Assembly: GCA_016784825.1 (NCBI GenBank)
Contig: JADHTT010000061.1
Span: 1 to 5,820, forward strand
Reading direction: 5' to 3'
Origin: Campylobacterales bacterium
GTDB lineage: Bacteria; Campylobacterota; Campylobacteria; Campylobacterales; Arcobacteraceae
DNA: 5,820 nucleotides
Of this stretch, positions 5,064-5,820 are shown one piece after another (the stretch's first letter is position 1; each line of letters begins with the position of its first letter). The notes below the pieces were generated by a model. The model saw only the letters and a program-made list of their open reading frames with translations, had not been told where the DNA came from and ran no database searches. The translations under genes were made by a program, and so were the position numbers.

Positions 5064-5820
5064 TTCTACTATATTATGATGAAGCCCTAATGCTTCAGGA
5101 GAGATTCCAAGAGCAATACCTACCATTTGTGGTAAATGTAATACTGGAATATTCACTTCTCTACCAACTTCTTTTGAAATACCATGTTGTTGAACATCCA
5201 TTCTTAAATGACATAGAGGACATGGAGTTACCATAACATCTGCATTGTTATCAATCGCATCTGTCATAGCTGCACCACTTAATCTATTTGCAGTTTCTGG
5301 AGCTTGTAGTTCAACATGGAAACCACAACATTTATTTTTAGATTCATAATCAACAGCATTACCACCAAGAGCAGATACAAGATTATCTAATGATGTTGGA
5401 TTATAAGAGCTTTCACCACCATTTGATTTATGTTGTAAATGGCTTGGTCTAATATTATGACAACCATAGAACGATGCAATATTTACATCAGTCATTGGTT
5501 TTGTTACTTGATCTTGAATCTTTTGGTATCCATAATCATCTTGTAGTGCATATAAGAAATGTCTTACAGTTGATGTACCTTTATATTCTAAACCAACTTC
5601 TGCTAATTGCTCGTTAACTTTTGCTTTTAATATTGGATCACTATCTAATCTATCTTTTGTAAGTGCTGTATTTAACTGACATGTATTACAAATAGTAACC
5701 ATATCTAGTCCTAATTTTTCTGCATAACAGATATTTCTAGCATTTAAAACTAATGATAAGTTATCATCAAAATCTTGTAGGTGAGAAGCACCACAACATG
5801 AAGCTTCATCTAAAAGTACT
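5052..5820 (-). CDS. CCG-domain iron-sulfur subunit (HdrB / SdhE / MfrE-like), N-terminus beyond window
   Basis: The frame is open to the right edge, giving 255 residues plus a split codon. A start at 5702 would cut through the first conserved motif (ASCCGASHL lies upstream of it), so the gene is 5'-truncated by the window, not short. Two CCG (cysteine-rich) domains are visible: CCG at fragment residues 8-10 with CNTC at 44-47, then Cys120, CCG at 164-166 and CPLC at 200-203, with 34 residues between CC and CxxC in both. Such domains hold [4Fe-4S] centres, of the non-cubane kind in HdrB. There is no membrane helix. In Campylobacterota this architecture occurs as the MfrE/SdhE subunit of methylmenaquinol:fumarate reductase, next to flavoprotein and FeS subunits; those would lie to the right, off the window. 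An HdrB-like subunit of another oxidoreductase remains possible. Family secure, complex inferred. Confidence 0.88.
   Translation of the reverse strand, partial: VLLDEASCCGASHLQDFDDNLSLVLNARNICYAEKLGLDMVTICNTCQLNTALTKDRLDSDPILKAKVNEQLAEVGLEYKGTSTVRHFLYALQDDYGYQKIQDQVTKPMTDVNIASFYGCHNIRPSHLQHKSNGGESSYNPTSLDNLVSALGGNAVDYESKNKCCGFHVELQAPETANRLSGAAMTDAIDNNADVMVTPCPLCHLRMDVQQHGISKEVGREVNIPVLHLPQMVGIALGISPEALGLHHNIVEVNV

Noticed and set aside
1..5820. Mobile element, defence island, CRISPR or phage signature
   Set aside because: All genes are recognisable housekeeping families with uniform AT-rich composition; no repeat arrays, transposase, integrase or toxin-antitoxin pair was seen.

Overview
The window is compact, visibly AT-rich bacterial DNA (roughly 30% G+C by eye) that reads as ordinary core chromosome from a member of the Campylobacterota, most likely an Arcobacter-type organism. 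The pointers are the S21 sequence, the rplY-pth-LptF/G permease order (the same trio as in Campylobacter jejuni and Helicobacter pylori), and a two-CCG-domain protein of the kind found in the methylmenaquinol:fumarate reductase or SdhE complexes of this group. The genus is an inference. No transposase, integrase, phage gene, CRISPR array, tRNA or rRNA was seen.

Layout. (1) 1-276: 3' end of a cyclophilin-type prolyl isomerase on the plus strand. It converges on rpsU (minus, 368-580), with a strong bidirectional terminator between them. (2) 581-695: a divergent promoter region serving rpsU to the left and moaC to the right. (3) 696-1822: a tight plus-strand run of moaC (molybdopterin biosynthesis), a DUF493/YbeD protein and a HIT hydrolase. 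(4) 1870-4487: a second plus-strand run of rplY (ribosomal protein L25/Ctc), pth (peptidyl-tRNA hydrolase), an LptF/LptG-family LPS-export permease and a Nudix hydrolase. These are almost contiguous, so they probably form one transcript from a promoter near 1835. (5) 4488-4614: the longest plain intergenic gap, holding candidate promoters for dgkA (4615-4974), diacylglycerol kinase. (6) 4975-5051: a short gap with nested inverted repeats. (7) 5052-5820: a minus-strand CCG-domain iron-sulfur subunit that stays open to the right edge, so its N-terminus lies outside the window.

Functionally the window joins translation genes (S21, L25, Pth), envelope genes (LPS-export permease, DgkA), cofactor and nucleotide housekeeping (MoaC, HIT, Nudix) and one respiratory redox subunit. 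I found no convincing novel system. The points worth a second look are modest: an irregular Nudix box, an extended inverted-repeat region between the convergent dgkA and CCG-protein genes, the moaC-DUF493-HIT linkage, and start-site corrections (rpsU ATG at 580; GTG for moaC; TTG for the permease).
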